In this document: positions 6,488-14,223 of the stretch, one piece after another
How positions within the stretch are numbered: position 1 is the first letter of the stretch
Layout: each line of letters begins with the position of its first letter
Source: Pseudomonas crudilactis
GTDB lineage: Bacteria > Pseudomonadota > Gammaproteobacteria > Pseudomonadales > Pseudomonadaceae
NCBI RefSeq assembly: GCF_013433315.1
Contig: NZ_WXVV01000016.1
Coordinates: 1 to 64,000, forward strand
DNA: 64,000 bases
Reading direction: 5' to 3'
Made by a program: the position numbers and the translations under genes
The notes under the pieces: generated by a model
What the model saw: only the letters and a program-made list of their open reading frames with translations
Database searches by the model: none
What the model was told of the DNA's origin: nothing

Positions 6488-7987
6488 GTGCCGCGTCGCA
6501 TCAACAGAGCGCTTTTGCCGCTCAGTGTTCTGGCTTTTACCCTGGGTCTTGGCGGCTGCATCTCAACGGACGGAATCGCCCCGCAAGGCAAGGCGTTGGA
6601 AGCCAATTCACTGGCCACCGACGACGCCATCGCCCACGCCGCCCGTGACGCTAACTGGCCCACCGCGCAATGGTGGCAAGCCTACGGCGACCCGCAACTC
6701 AATCGCTGGATCGACCTCGCCGTGCAGGGCAGCCCGAGCATGGCCATGGCCGCTGCGCGAGTACGTCAAGCCAGAGCCATGGCCGGTGTCACCGAGGCGG
6801 CTGAGTCGTTGCAGATCAATGGCGAGTCGACACTCAAGCGGCACAACTGGCCGACCGATCAGTTCTACGGCCCCGGCGAGCTGGCCAACACCACCACTTG
6901 GGATAACAACGCGGCGCTGGGTTTCAGCTACGCGCTCGACCTCTGGGGCCGTGAAAGCAATGCCAGCGAGCGGGCGGTGGATCTGGCGCACATGAGCGCC
7001 GCCGAGGCGCGATTGGCGCAGCTGGAATTGCAGAACAACATCGTCCGCGCCTACATCGAACTGTCGCTGCATTACGCGCAACGCGACATCGTCGCGGCGA
7101 CGCTCAAACAGCAGCAACAGATTCTCGACCTGGCGCAGAAGCGCTTGAACGGCGGGATCGGCACGCACTTCGAAGTCAGCCAAGCCGAAACGCCACTGCC
7201 GGAAACCCATCGTCAGCTCGATGCACTGGATGAAGAAATCGCCCTGAGTCGCAACCAGATCGCCGCGCTCGCCGGCAAAGGTCCGGGGGCGGGCGCACAG
7301 TTGCAGCGCCCGACATTGTCCCTCGGTGCTGCGCTGAAACTGCCATCGGCATTGCCCGCCGAGATGCTCGGCCAGCGGCCCGATGTGGTCGCCAGTCGCT
7401 GGCAAGTGGCGGCGCAGGCGCGCGGGATTGATGTCGCGCATGCCGGTTTTTATCCCAACGTCGATCTGGTCGGCAGCCTCGGTTACATGGCCACCGGCGG
7501 TGGCGCGCTGGAGTTTTTGACCGGCAAGAAACTCAACTACAACGTCGGCCCGGCGATCTCATTGCCAATCTTCGACGGTGGCCGATTGCGTGCCGAATTG
7601 GGCGAAGCTTCTGCCGGTTACGACATCGCCGTGGCGCATTACAACCAGACGCTGGTGAATGCGCTGAAGAACATTTCCGATCAGTTGATCCGCCGCGAGT
7701 CGATGGACAAGCAACAAGGCTTCGCCGCCGAGTCGGTGGCCACGGCGCAGAAGACCTACGACATCGCGATGATCGCTTATCAGCGCGGCCTCACCGATTA
7801 CCTCAACGTGCTCAATGCGCAGACGTTGCTGTTCAAGCAGCAGCAGGTGCAGCAGCAGGTGCAGGCGGCACGGTTGAGTGCGCATGCCGAGTTGGTGACG
7901 GCGCTGGGTGGTGGACTGGGGGCTGGCAACGACGTACCGACTGCCGAGAAAACCAAGGCCCCGAAAACCCCGGTTCTCCTGCGTTGA
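6488..7987 (+). CDS. NodT-family outer-membrane efflux lipoprotein (TolC-like factor)
   Basis: A 499-residue outer-membrane channel subunit for a tripartite efflux pump. The start is taken as GTG at 6488, giving a lipoprotein signal peptide with positive residues (PRRINR) and a lipobox LGGC, Cys24. Earlier codons in frame read through the intergenic REPIN and are not credible. Two OEP repeats follow, with family patterns such as LGQRPDVVASRWQVAAQ and the coiled-coil helices around YIELSLHYAQRDIVAATLKQ. The C-terminal tail is Lys/Pro-rich. First gene of a four-gene efflux cluster, followed by a REPIN and the FUSC pump. Confidence 0.88.
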   Translation: MPRRINRALLPLSVLAFTLGLGGCISTDGIAPQGKALEANSLATDDAIAHAARDANWPTAQWWQAYGDPQLNRWIDLAVQGSPSMAMAAARVRQARAMAGVTEAAESLQINGESTLKRHNWPTDQFYGPGELANTTTWDNNAALGFSYALDLWGRESNASERAVDLAHMSAAEARLAQLELQNNIVRAYIELSLHYAQRDIVAATLKQQQQILDLAQKRLNGGIGTHFEVSQAETPLPETHRQLDALDEEIALSRNQIAALAGKGPGAGAQLQRPTLSLGAALKLPSALPAEMLGQRPDVVASRWQVAAQARGIDVAHAGFYPNVDLVGSLGYMATGGGALEFLTGKKLNYNVGPAISLPIFDGGRLRAELGEASAGYDIAVAHYNQTLVNALKNISDQLIRRESMDKQQGFAAESVATAQKTYDIAMIAYQRGLTDYLNVLNAQTLLFKQQQVQQQVQAARLSAHAELVTALGGGLGAGNDVPTAEKTKAPKTPVLLR

Positions 7988-7997
7988 ACACACAACT

Positions 7998-8087
7998 TGT
8001 GGGAGCGAGCTTGCTCGCGAAGAGGGCGTGTCAGCCAGCACATTGGTTGACTGACTCACCGCATTCGCGAGCAAGCTCGCTCCCACA
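7998..8087. repeat. REPIN (TGTGGGAGCGAGCTTGCTCGCGAA type)
   Basis: Two inverted arms, TGTGGGAGCGAGCTTGCTCG and CGAGCAAGCTCGCTCCCACA, about 45 bp apart. It sits inside the efflux operon between the outer-membrane factor and the FUSC gene. Confidence 0.9.
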
Positions 8088-8124
8088 GGGGCCCGGTCCG
8101 TCCCGACTTTTCTGAGCAGAATTC

Positions 8125-10317
8125 ATGACTCCTTTGCCCGCACCAATACGCTGGCTCTACGCCCTGGAATGGCGCCGTGGGTTTTTCGACTGGGCGCGCA
8201 GCGATGGCGTGACCTGGGTCTACATCTTCAAGGTGTTGATCGCCGCATTCCTCACCCTGTGGCTGGCCATGCGTCTGGAATTGCCGCAACCGCGCACGGC
8301 AATGATCACCGTGTTCATCGTCATGCAGCCGCAGAGCGGCCAGGTGTTCGCGAAGAGTTTCTATCGCTTCCTCGGCACATTGGCCGGGTCGGCGATGATG
8401 GTCACGCTGATTGCGTTATTTGCGCAGAACACTGAGCTGTTCCTCGGCTCGTTGGCGATCTGGGTCGGCATCTGCTCGGCCGGTGCCGCACGTTGCCGTA
8501 ACTTTCGCGCTTACGGTTTTGTCCTCGCCGGCTATACCGCCGCGATGGTCGGGCTGCCGGCGCTGGCGCACCCGGACGGCGCTTTCATGGCGGCCGTTTG
8601 GCGGGTGCTGGAGATCTCGCTGGGGATTCTTTGCTCGACCCTGATCAGCGCCGCGATCCTGCCGCAAACCGCCAGCGCCGCGATGCGCAACGCCTTGTAT
8701 CAGCGCTTCGGCGTGTTCGCGCTGTTCGTCACCGATGGCCTGCGCGGGCGCAGCAAAGCCGAGTCTTTCGAGGCCAGTAACGTACGCTTCATCGCTGAAG
8801 CCGTGGGCCTTGAAGGCTTGCGCAGCGTGACCGTGTTCGAAGACCCGCACATGCGTCGGCGCAACGGCCGATTGAGTCGTTTGAACAGCGAATTCATGGG
8901 CATCACCACGCGCTTCAACGCCCTGCATCAATTGCTCGAACGCCTGCGCGGCAACGGCGAAGAACACGTTGTCGCCGCGATCAGGCCGGGCCTGCAGGAT
9001 CTCGCCGAGGTGCTCGATGGCTTCAGCGGCCGCGCCCTGACCAGCCCCGATGCCGCCCGTTTGGCGACCGTGCTGGCGAGCTACAAGGAAGGCCTGCCGG
9101 CACGGGTTCGAAGCTTGCGCGCGATCTTTCAGGACACTGATCCGAGCGACGCCGAGCAACTGGATTTCCACACTGCGTACGAACTGCTGTATCGCTTCGT
9201 CGATGATCTGCACAGTTATGCCCAGACTCACGCTTCGCTCGCCGATCACCGCCACGAGCGCGAGCGCTGGGATGAGCCGTTCACCCCGCAAACCAACTGG
9301 TGGGCGGCAGCGGCATCGGGCATTCGCGCCTCGTTCATTCTGGTTGTGCTGGGCAGTTACTGGGTCGCCACCGCATGGCCAAGTGGCGCGACGATGACGT
9401 TGATTGCGGCCGCCACCGTGGGCCTCTCCGCCGCCACGCCAAACCCGAAACGCATGGCCTTTCAGATGGCTTGCGGTACCTTCCTCGGTGCCCTGATCGG
9501 CTTCGTCGAGATGTTTTTCATCTTCCCGTGGATCGATGGTTTCCCGCTGCTGTGCGTGATGCTCGCGCCGGTGATCGTGCTCGGTTCGTTCCTCACCTCG
9601 CGCCCGCAATACGCCGGTGTCGGCCTCGGTTTGCTGATCTTCTTCAGCACCGGTTCGGTGCCGGACAACCTCACGATCTACAACCCCTACACCTTTATCA
9701 ATGACTACATCGCCATGGTCATGGGCATGTTGGTCTGTGCCGCTGCCGGAGCAATTATTCTGCCGCCGAACAGCCGCTGGTTGTGGAAACGTCTGGAGCA
9801 GGATCTGCGCGGGCAGGTGGTCTACGCGATCAGCGGCAAACTGAAAGGCCTGGCGTCGAGCTTCGAGAGCCGTACCCGCGATCTGCTGCATCAGGCTTAC
9901 GGTTTGGCGGCTGGGGAGCCGAAGGTGCAAAAGAATCTGCTGCGCTGGATGTTTGTGGTGCTGGAAGTCGGCCACGCGATCATCGAGTTGCGCAAGGAGC
10001 AGGCGATTTTGCCGGTGCACCCGGCTTATGCCGAATCGCAGCCATGGCGCCAGGCGATTCGCGTGATGGGTCGGGCGCTGGTGCGCCTGTTCTTGCAGCC
10101 GAACTCGAGCAATCTCGAACGCGCGCTGGTGGCGGTCGATCATGCGATCAGTCGCGTGGCGGCGACCGATGAACCGTTCGCGCCGCATTTCGATACCTCC
10201 GCGTTGCGCCGGGTGAAAAGCTATCTGCACTTCATCCGCACCTCGCTGCTCGACCCGCAATCACCGCTTGCTGCCTACGCCATCGCCAAGCCCGAAGGAC
10301 TTGCCCATGCCTCGTGA
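8125..10317 (+). CDS. FUSC-family inner-membrane efflux protein (AaeB-like)
   Basis: A 730-residue inner-membrane transporter. It has two hydrophobic blocks (about 35-190 and 395-545) of roughly six helices each, separated by a soluble helical region, followed by a C-terminal cytoplasmic part: the fusaric-acid-resistance / AaeB layout. The first block contains LPQPRTAMITVFIVMQPQSG and the second ATAWPSGATMTLIAAATVGL, both FUSC signatures. Partner genes follow immediately: a DUF1656 gene overlapping by 11 bp and an HlyD adaptor. Substrates of relatives are aromatic carboxylic acids or fusaric acid; the substrate here is unknown. Confidence 0.9.
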   Translation: MTPLPAPIRWLYALEWRRGFFDWARSDGVTWVYIFKVLIAAFLTLWLAMRLELPQPRTAMITVFIVMQPQSGQVFAKSFYRFLGTLAGSAMMVTLIALFAQNTELFLGSLAIWVGICSAGAARCRNFRAYGFVLAGYTAAMVGLPALAHPDGAFMAAVWRVLEISLGILCSTLISAAILPQTASAAMRNALYQRFGVFALFVTDGLRGRSKAESFEASNVRFIAEAVGLEGLRSVTVFEDPHMRRRNGRLSRLNSEFMGITTRFNALHQLLERLRGNGEEHVVAAIRPGLQDLAEVLDGFSGRALTSPDAARLATVLASYKEGLPARVRSLRAIFQDTDPSDAEQLDFHTAYELLYRFVDDLHSYAQTHASLADHRHERERWDEPFTPQTNWWAAAASGIRASFILVVLGSYWVATAWPSGATMTLIAAATVGLSAATPNPKRMAFQMACGTFLGALIGFVEMFFIFPWIDGFPLLCVMLAPVIVLGSFLTSRPQYAGVGLGLLIFFSTGSVPDNLTIYNPYTFINDYIAMVMGMLVCAAAGAIILPPNSRWLWKRLEQDLRGQVVYAISGKLKGLASSFESRTRDLLHQAYGLAAGEPKVQKNLLRWMFVVLEVGHAIIELRKEQAILPVHPAYAESQPWRQAIRVMGRALVRLFLQPNSSNLERALVAVDHAISRVAATDEPFAPHFDTSALRRVKSYLHFIRTSLLDPQSPLAAYAIAKPEGLAHAS

Positions 10318-10507
10318 AATCGCCTTCCACGGCGTGTACATGCCGACCATGACCCTGATGTTTTTCATTGCTGCGGCGCTGGCCTGGGCGGTGGATCGAT
10401 TCCTGTCCGGGTTTGATCTGTACCGCTTTTTCTGGCACCCGGCGCTGCTGCGTCTGAGTCTGTTTACCTGTCTGTTCGGCGCCATGGCGCTGACTGTCTA
10501 CCGTTGA
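10307..10507 (+). CDS. DUF1656 small membrane protein (AaeX-like)
   Basis: A 66-residue protein with two hydrophobic segments (TLMFFIAAALAWAVDRFL and LFTCLFGAMALTVY). It starts MPREIAFHGVYMPTM, typical of the DUF1656/AaeX family that always accompanies FUSC pumps and HlyD adaptors. The ATG at 10307 lies inside the end of the upstream gene (11-bp overlap), so the two are translationally coupled. The exact role of the family is unknown. Confidence 0.9.
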   Translation: MPREIAFHGVYMPTMTLMFFIAAALAWAVDRFLSGFDLYRFFWHPALLRLSLFTCLFGAMALTVYR

Positions 10508-10517
10508 GAACGTCACG

Positions 10518-11384
10518 ATGAAAAAGTTTTTCAGCCTGCTCGCGACCCTGTTGGTGCTGGCCCTGGCGCTGTGGATCGGCCGCACGCTGTGGGAGCACTA
10601 CATGAACACGCCGTGGACCCGCGACGGTCGCGTGCGTGCCGACATCATCAATGTCGCCGCCGACGTTACCGGTGAAGTGATCGACGTGCCGGTGCGCGAC
10701 AACCAACTGGTGAAGAAGGGTGATCTGCTCATGCAGATCGACCCTGAGCATTACCGCATCGCAGTGAAACAGGCGCAGTCGCTGGTTGCCTCGCGCAAGT
10801 CGACCTGGGAGATGCGCAAGGTCAACGCCCACCGTCGCGCCGATCTCGACAACCTGGTGATCTCCAAGGAAAACCGCGACGACGCCAGCAACATCGCCGA
10901 CGCCGCACTCGCCGATTACCAACACGCTCAGGCGCAACTGGAAGCCGCCGAACTCAACCTCAAACGCACCGAAGTGCGCGCGGCGGTCGACGGTTACGTG
11001 ACCAACCTCAACGTGCATCGCGGTGACTACGCGCGCATCGGCGAGGCGAAAATGGCCGTGGTCGACATGAACTCGTTCTGGGTTTACGGCTTCTTCGAAG
11101 AGACCAAACTGCCCCACGTGAAAGTCGGTGATAAAGCCGACATGCAATTGATGAGCGGCGAAGTGCTCAAGGGGCATGTGGAAAGCATTTCTCGCGGCAT
11201 CTACGACCGCGACAACCCGGAAAGCCGTGAGCTGATCGCCGATGTGAACCCGACGTTCAACTGGGTGCGTTTGGCGCAACGGGTGCCGGTGCGGATTCAC
11301 ATTGATGAAGTGCCGGAGGGTGTTCTGTTGGCGGCTGGGATTACTTGTACGGTGGTAGTCAAGCAGAGCGCTGTGGATAGCTGA
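10518..11384 (+). CDS. HlyD/EmrA-family periplasmic adaptor (AaeA-like)
   Basis: A 288-residue membrane-fusion protein. One N-terminal membrane anchor (FFSLLATLLVLALALWIG) is followed by a biotinyl-lipoyl-like half (GEVIDVPVRDNQLVKKGDLL), a short helical hairpin (about residues 80-145) and the second lipoyl half with RTEVRAAVDGYVTNLNVHRGDY. It bridges the FUSC pump and the NodT-type outer-membrane factor across the periplasm. Starts 10 bp after the DUF1656 gene. Last gene of the cluster; a REP pair follows at 11402. Confidence 0.9.
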   Translation: MKKFFSLLATLLVLALALWIGRTLWEHYMNTPWTRDGRVRADIINVAADVTGEVIDVPVRDNQLVKKGDLLMQIDPEHYRIAVKQAQSLVASRKSTWEMRKVNAHRRADLDNLVISKENRDDASNIADAALADYQHAQAQLEAAELNLKRTEVRAAVDGYVTNLNVHRGDYARIGEAKMAVVDMNSFWVYGFFEETKLPHVKVGDKADMQLMSGEVLKGHVESISRGIYDRDNPESRELIADVNPTFNWVRLAQRVPVRIHIDEVPEGVLLAAGITCTVVVKQSAVDS

Positions 11385-11401
11385 TGGACCGAGTCGTCTG
11401 C

Positions 11402-11477
11402 ATCGCGAGCAGGCTCACTCCTACAGTGGCTCTGTGTCACGCAGAAGATCCACTTTAGGAGCGAGCCTGCTCGCGAT
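11402..11477. repeat. REP pair in reversed orientation (TAGGAG...CCTGCTCGCGAT type)
   Basis: ATCGCGAGCAGGCTCACTCC plus TACA, then TAGGAGCGAGCCTGCTCGCG. Here the GCGAT ends point outward, opposite to most other pairs in the window. It fills the gap between two convergent genes and could act as a weak terminator on both strands. Confidence 0.8.
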
Positions 11478-11482
11478 CGGGG

Positions 11483-12478
11483 TTATCGGTAGAACGTTTT
11501 GACCACCCGCAGTCCGGACTCGATGGTCTCATCGACGGTTAACCGTTTGTCTTCAATGAGGGTGACAATCCGCTGGTCATTGGCAATGTTTGCGTCAGGT
11601 TTTTTCAACTGAGCGGCGCGATTGATCACGATGTAAATCAATACATGATCACGGTTCCTGATGAATGGCAGGTCCATGGCATCGCCGATCGACTGACTCA
11701 TGTAGGCATAACGCTCGGCGGACGTCAGACCCTTGAAGGTATCCGGATAATCCTGATAGATCTGGGCGGAGTAGCGGGCGACGTCCTCTGCCCGTTCTTC
11801 GGCGTCCAAGGCAGCCTTGCTGGCGACCTGGGGGACGAGCTCGTTGTAGCGTTTGTCGGCCTCGGCAATTTGCGCCGCAGACATCCGGGTTTTGAGTGTG
11901 GCACCGATGCGGGCGTCCTCTGCGTCGGTGAGGAATTTGCTCCACGCGTATGCTTCGGCCAGATTGCCCTGTTCTTCGTACTGCTTGATCAGTTGCTTCC
12001 GGGCATCGGGATAACCGTGTTGCGAGGAGCGCAGCAGCCAACGCATGGCAAGTGCGGCATCTTTCTTCGCCCCGAGAGTGCCGGAACTGTACATATCGTA
12101 CATGCCGTACTCCGCGCACCAGTCATTTTGCTTTGCCGCATAAGCTGTGTAGTTGAAGACCTGGTCTTTGTTTTTGCTCAGGTCGCCGGACTGCATCACC
12201 ATTCTGGACAGGTAGCAAAACGCCCGAGGGTGTTTCGGCGCTGCCATGACCAGGCAAGTTTGAGCGACATCGCGTGATCCGTCTTCGAACATCAGCAAAC
12301 CTGTGCCAAACAAAATGTCGCTGTCCATCTGCGGATTGCAGTATTCGTTTGCGGTGACGGCTGGCAAGAGCGCTTGCGCGGTCAATTTCGGCAGGGTGTC
12401 GTTGAGGGGCACTTCTTGAGTCGAACAGCCTGCCAGCCATGCGAGCAATGCCACAGGCAATACGTTGAGAACTTTCAA
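11483..12478 (-). CDS. Lipoprotein of unknown function with Sel1/TPR-like helices
   Basis: A 331-residue predicted lipoprotein. The TTG at 12478 is chosen as start because it gives a compact signal peptide, MKVLNVLPVALLAWLAGC, with lipobox LAGC and Cys18, and AGGA lies upstream; the open frame goes further but the added residues look non-coding. The middle (about residues 100-200) has alternating short helices such as AALAMRWLLRSSQHGYPDARKQL, similar to Sel1-type repeats. Several cysteines (in NEYCNP, QTCLV, FCYL and DWCAEY) suggest disulfides. No specific function is recognised. Confidence 0.75.
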   Translation of the reverse strand: MKVLNVLPVALLAWLAGCSTQEVPLNDTLPKLTAQALLPAVTANEYCNPQMDSDILFGTGLLMFEDGSRDVAQTCLVMAAPKHPRAFCYLSRMVMQSGDLSKNKDQVFNYTAYAAKQNDWCAEYGMYDMYSSGTLGAKKDAALAMRWLLRSSQHGYPDARKQLIKQYEEQGNLAEAYAWSKFLTDAEDARIGATLKTRMSAAQIAEADKRYNELVPQVASKAALDAEERAEDVARYSAQIYQDYPDTFKGLTSAERYAYMSQSIGDAMDLPFIRNRDHVLIYIVINRAAQLKKPDANIANDQRIVTLIEDKRLTVDETIESGLRVVKTFYR

Positions 12479-12639
12479 AAGTTGGTCCTGATCTGAAGTG
12501 AAGCGAACGCAGGGCGGCGTCAGGCAGGCAAACAAAGCAGCGACGTTTCCGCAAAGAAAGGCCGGGGGAGGGGGATATCAGTGTTCAGCAATTCCCTTGC
12601 TTCGGTGCGTGCGCCAGCGATTCCATACGCTATCCGGTT

Positions 12640-12666
12640 CACTTGAAGCATTGGCTGCTTCAAGTG
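12640..12666. promoter_or_regulatory. Perfect 11-bp hairpin at the predicted transcript start of the lipoprotein gene
   Basis: CACTTGAAGCA (12640-12650) and TGCTTCAAGTG (12656-12666) are perfect inverse copies around the loop TTGGC. The hairpin begins right where transcription from the promoter at 12673-12700 should start, so it is either a 5'-terminal RNA stem or a repressor site. There is no T-run, so it is not a classical terminator. Confidence 0.5.
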
Positions 12667-12672
12667 CGGCGC

Positions 12673-12700
12673 ATTCTACTTTGATCGGTCGATTTGGCAA
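12673..12700 (-). promoter_or_regulatory. Candidate sigma70 promoter of the lipoprotein gene
   Basis: Minus-strand TTGCCA (12695-12700) and TAGAAT (12673-12678) with a 16-bp spacer. It would give a leader of about 187 nt before the TTG start at 12478. Confidence 0.5.
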
Positions 12701-12715
12701 TTTCATCCAGATAAA

Positions 12716-13540
12716 TCAGAGCCGCCCGCGCAAACCGAAGCGCTTCATTAACGTCGACTCCAGCAACCCCTTGGGCAACAACGCCGCCAGCAACGGCAAC
12801 GCGCGGCTGCCGTTGCCGATGCGGATCAAGCGTGGCGGTTTGTTCTGCTGCACAGCCTTCAACAGTTCAGCAGCAAACTCACTGGCCGGCGTCGGCTTGT
12901 CCTGCGACGCCTTGGCCCGCGCGCGAATACCCTCACGCAGCGGAAACCACGGCGATTGTTCATTGATCAATTGCTCGGCTTCATGCCCGGCGTTCTTGGC
13001 AAAACTCGACTGGATCGCCCCCGGCTGCACTTCCATCACGCGAATACCGAACGGTGCCAGCTCCATGCGCAAGGCATCGCTCAACGCATGCACCGCCGCT
13101 TTCGATGCGCAATAGGCACCGGCGAACGGCGTGACCAGAACCCCTGAAACACTGCCGATATTCACCACCAGACCCTTGGCCCGGCGCAGCACCGGGAACA
13201 GCGCGCGCGTGACCCCGACAATCGAAAACACATTGGTCTCGAACTGGCGTTGCATCGCCGGCACGCCGCCGTCGAGCAGAGGCCCCATGGCGCCATACCC
13301 TGCATTGTTGATGAGAACATCGAGGCCGCCGTGTTGCTGGTTGATCCGTTCGCCAAGCTGCTCCAGCGCCACATTGTCATTGACGTCGAGTTGCACGGCG
13401 GTGAACCCGGCTGATGCCAGCAACGCCACGTCTTCAGCCTTGCGCGCACTGGCCCAGACTTCGAAACCGGCGGCTTTGAACGCATCGGCGAGGGCGCGGC
13501 CGATGCCGCTGGAACAACCGGTAATCAACGCAACGGGCAT
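12716..13540 (-). CDS. Short-chain dehydrogenase/reductase (SDR)
   Basis: Cytosolic NAD(P)-dependent oxidoreductase of 274 residues, classical SDR. Cofactor motif TGCSSGIG at 7-14, structural NNAG at 78-81, and catalytic Ser130, Tyr143 and Lys147 (YCASK). Residue 33 (in SARK) favours NADP over NAD. The start at 13540 (MPVALITG) has AGGAAT upstream. The C-terminal end IRIGNGSRALPLLAALLPKG is typical of pseudomonad SDRs annotated as ketoreductases; substrate unknown. It stands alone between two unrelated minus-strand genes. Confidence 0.9.
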   Translation of the reverse strand: MPVALITGCSSGIGRALADAFKAAGFEVWASARKAEDVALLASAGFTAVQLDVNDNVALEQLGERINQQHGGLDVLINNAGYGAMGPLLDGGVPAMQRQFETNVFSIVGVTRALFPVLRRAKGLVVNIGSVSGVLVTPFAGAYCASKAAVHALSDALRMELAPFGIRVMEVQPGAIQSSFAKNAGHEAEQLINEQSPWFPLREGIRARAKASQDKPTPASEFAAELLKAVQQNKPPRLIRIGNGSRALPLLAALLPKGLLESTLMKRFGLRGRL

Positions 13541-13577
13541 GGCGCATTCCTTGTGCAAAAGAGTGGGGAAGGGAGGA

Positions 13578-14042
13578 TCAGTCGGAGAAACTACCCTGCA
13601 GTCGCTCGGCGCGAAACTCCAGGGTTTGCGGGCGATAACCGGGGCGCAGCGGCGGCATCGGCAGGCAGTCTTCCCAGTCGCCGCCGGCCTGCAGTTCGCC
13701 GGGGCCGCGATAGCGTGGCGCGGTGTATTGGTTGTCGGCCAGATTCACCGTGTCACCCGGTGCATAGGCTGCAATGCGCCAGCGCAGTTCGGTCAGGGGC
13801 ACGTCGTTGCCGTTTTTCATTTTCAGTTGCAGCGGACGATCGGCCGGGCATTGTTCGGGAGCGTAGGCGATACGCATCTCAAGGCGCGCCAGTTGCTTGA
13901 TCTCGCGGTTGTCCAGCCAGACCACCCACATGGCCACCAGACCCAGCCCGATAGCCGCGGCCACCGACACCGGCACAGCCTTGGCCGGGTAGCGCAGCAG
14001 CAGGACAAGCCAGGTGATGATCAGCAAGACGCCGATGAACAT
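13578..14042 (-). CDS. Small membrane-anchored protein of unknown function
   Basis: A 154-residue protein with two N-terminal hydrophobic helices (FIGVLLIITWLVLLL and VSVAAAIGLGLVAMWVVWL), followed by a soluble domain of about 100 residues rich in beta-type sequence (RPLQLKMKNGNDVPLTELRWRI) with two cysteines (PEQCPADRP and WEDCLPMPP). It resembles conserved pseudomonad proteins sometimes labelled 'multidrug transporter', but nothing seen here supports transport. An AGGAGTG-like site precedes the ATG. It reads divergently from the RHS gene with about 180 bp between starts. Confidence 0.75.
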   Translation of the reverse strand: MFIGVLLIITWLVLLLRYPAKAVPVSVAAAIGLGLVAMWVVWLDNREIKQLARLEMRIAYAPEQCPADRPLQLKMKNGNDVPLTELRWRIAAYAPGDTVNLADNQYTAPRYRGPGELQAGGDWEDCLPMPPLRPGYRPQTLEFRAERLQGSFSD

Positions 14043-14223
14043 GTTGGAACACTCCTTGAGTTCGTGAGCACCATCCTACCGAAGGGCGACAGGAATGGAC
14101 ATTCACCCAGCAAAGCTTCCTACCGTTGGTCGCTACTGTAATTTCTGACAGTAGCGTCCTTTGCGTTCGGCTGTTCAGATGACCACAGACAGACAGGATG
14201 CTGTCGTCGTGCGGAGCAGACCT

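Noticed and set aside
8416..10260. 614-codon frame antisense to the FUSC gene
   Set aside because: Arg/Gln/His-rich translation typical of shadow frames; FUSC protein on the other strand is convincing.
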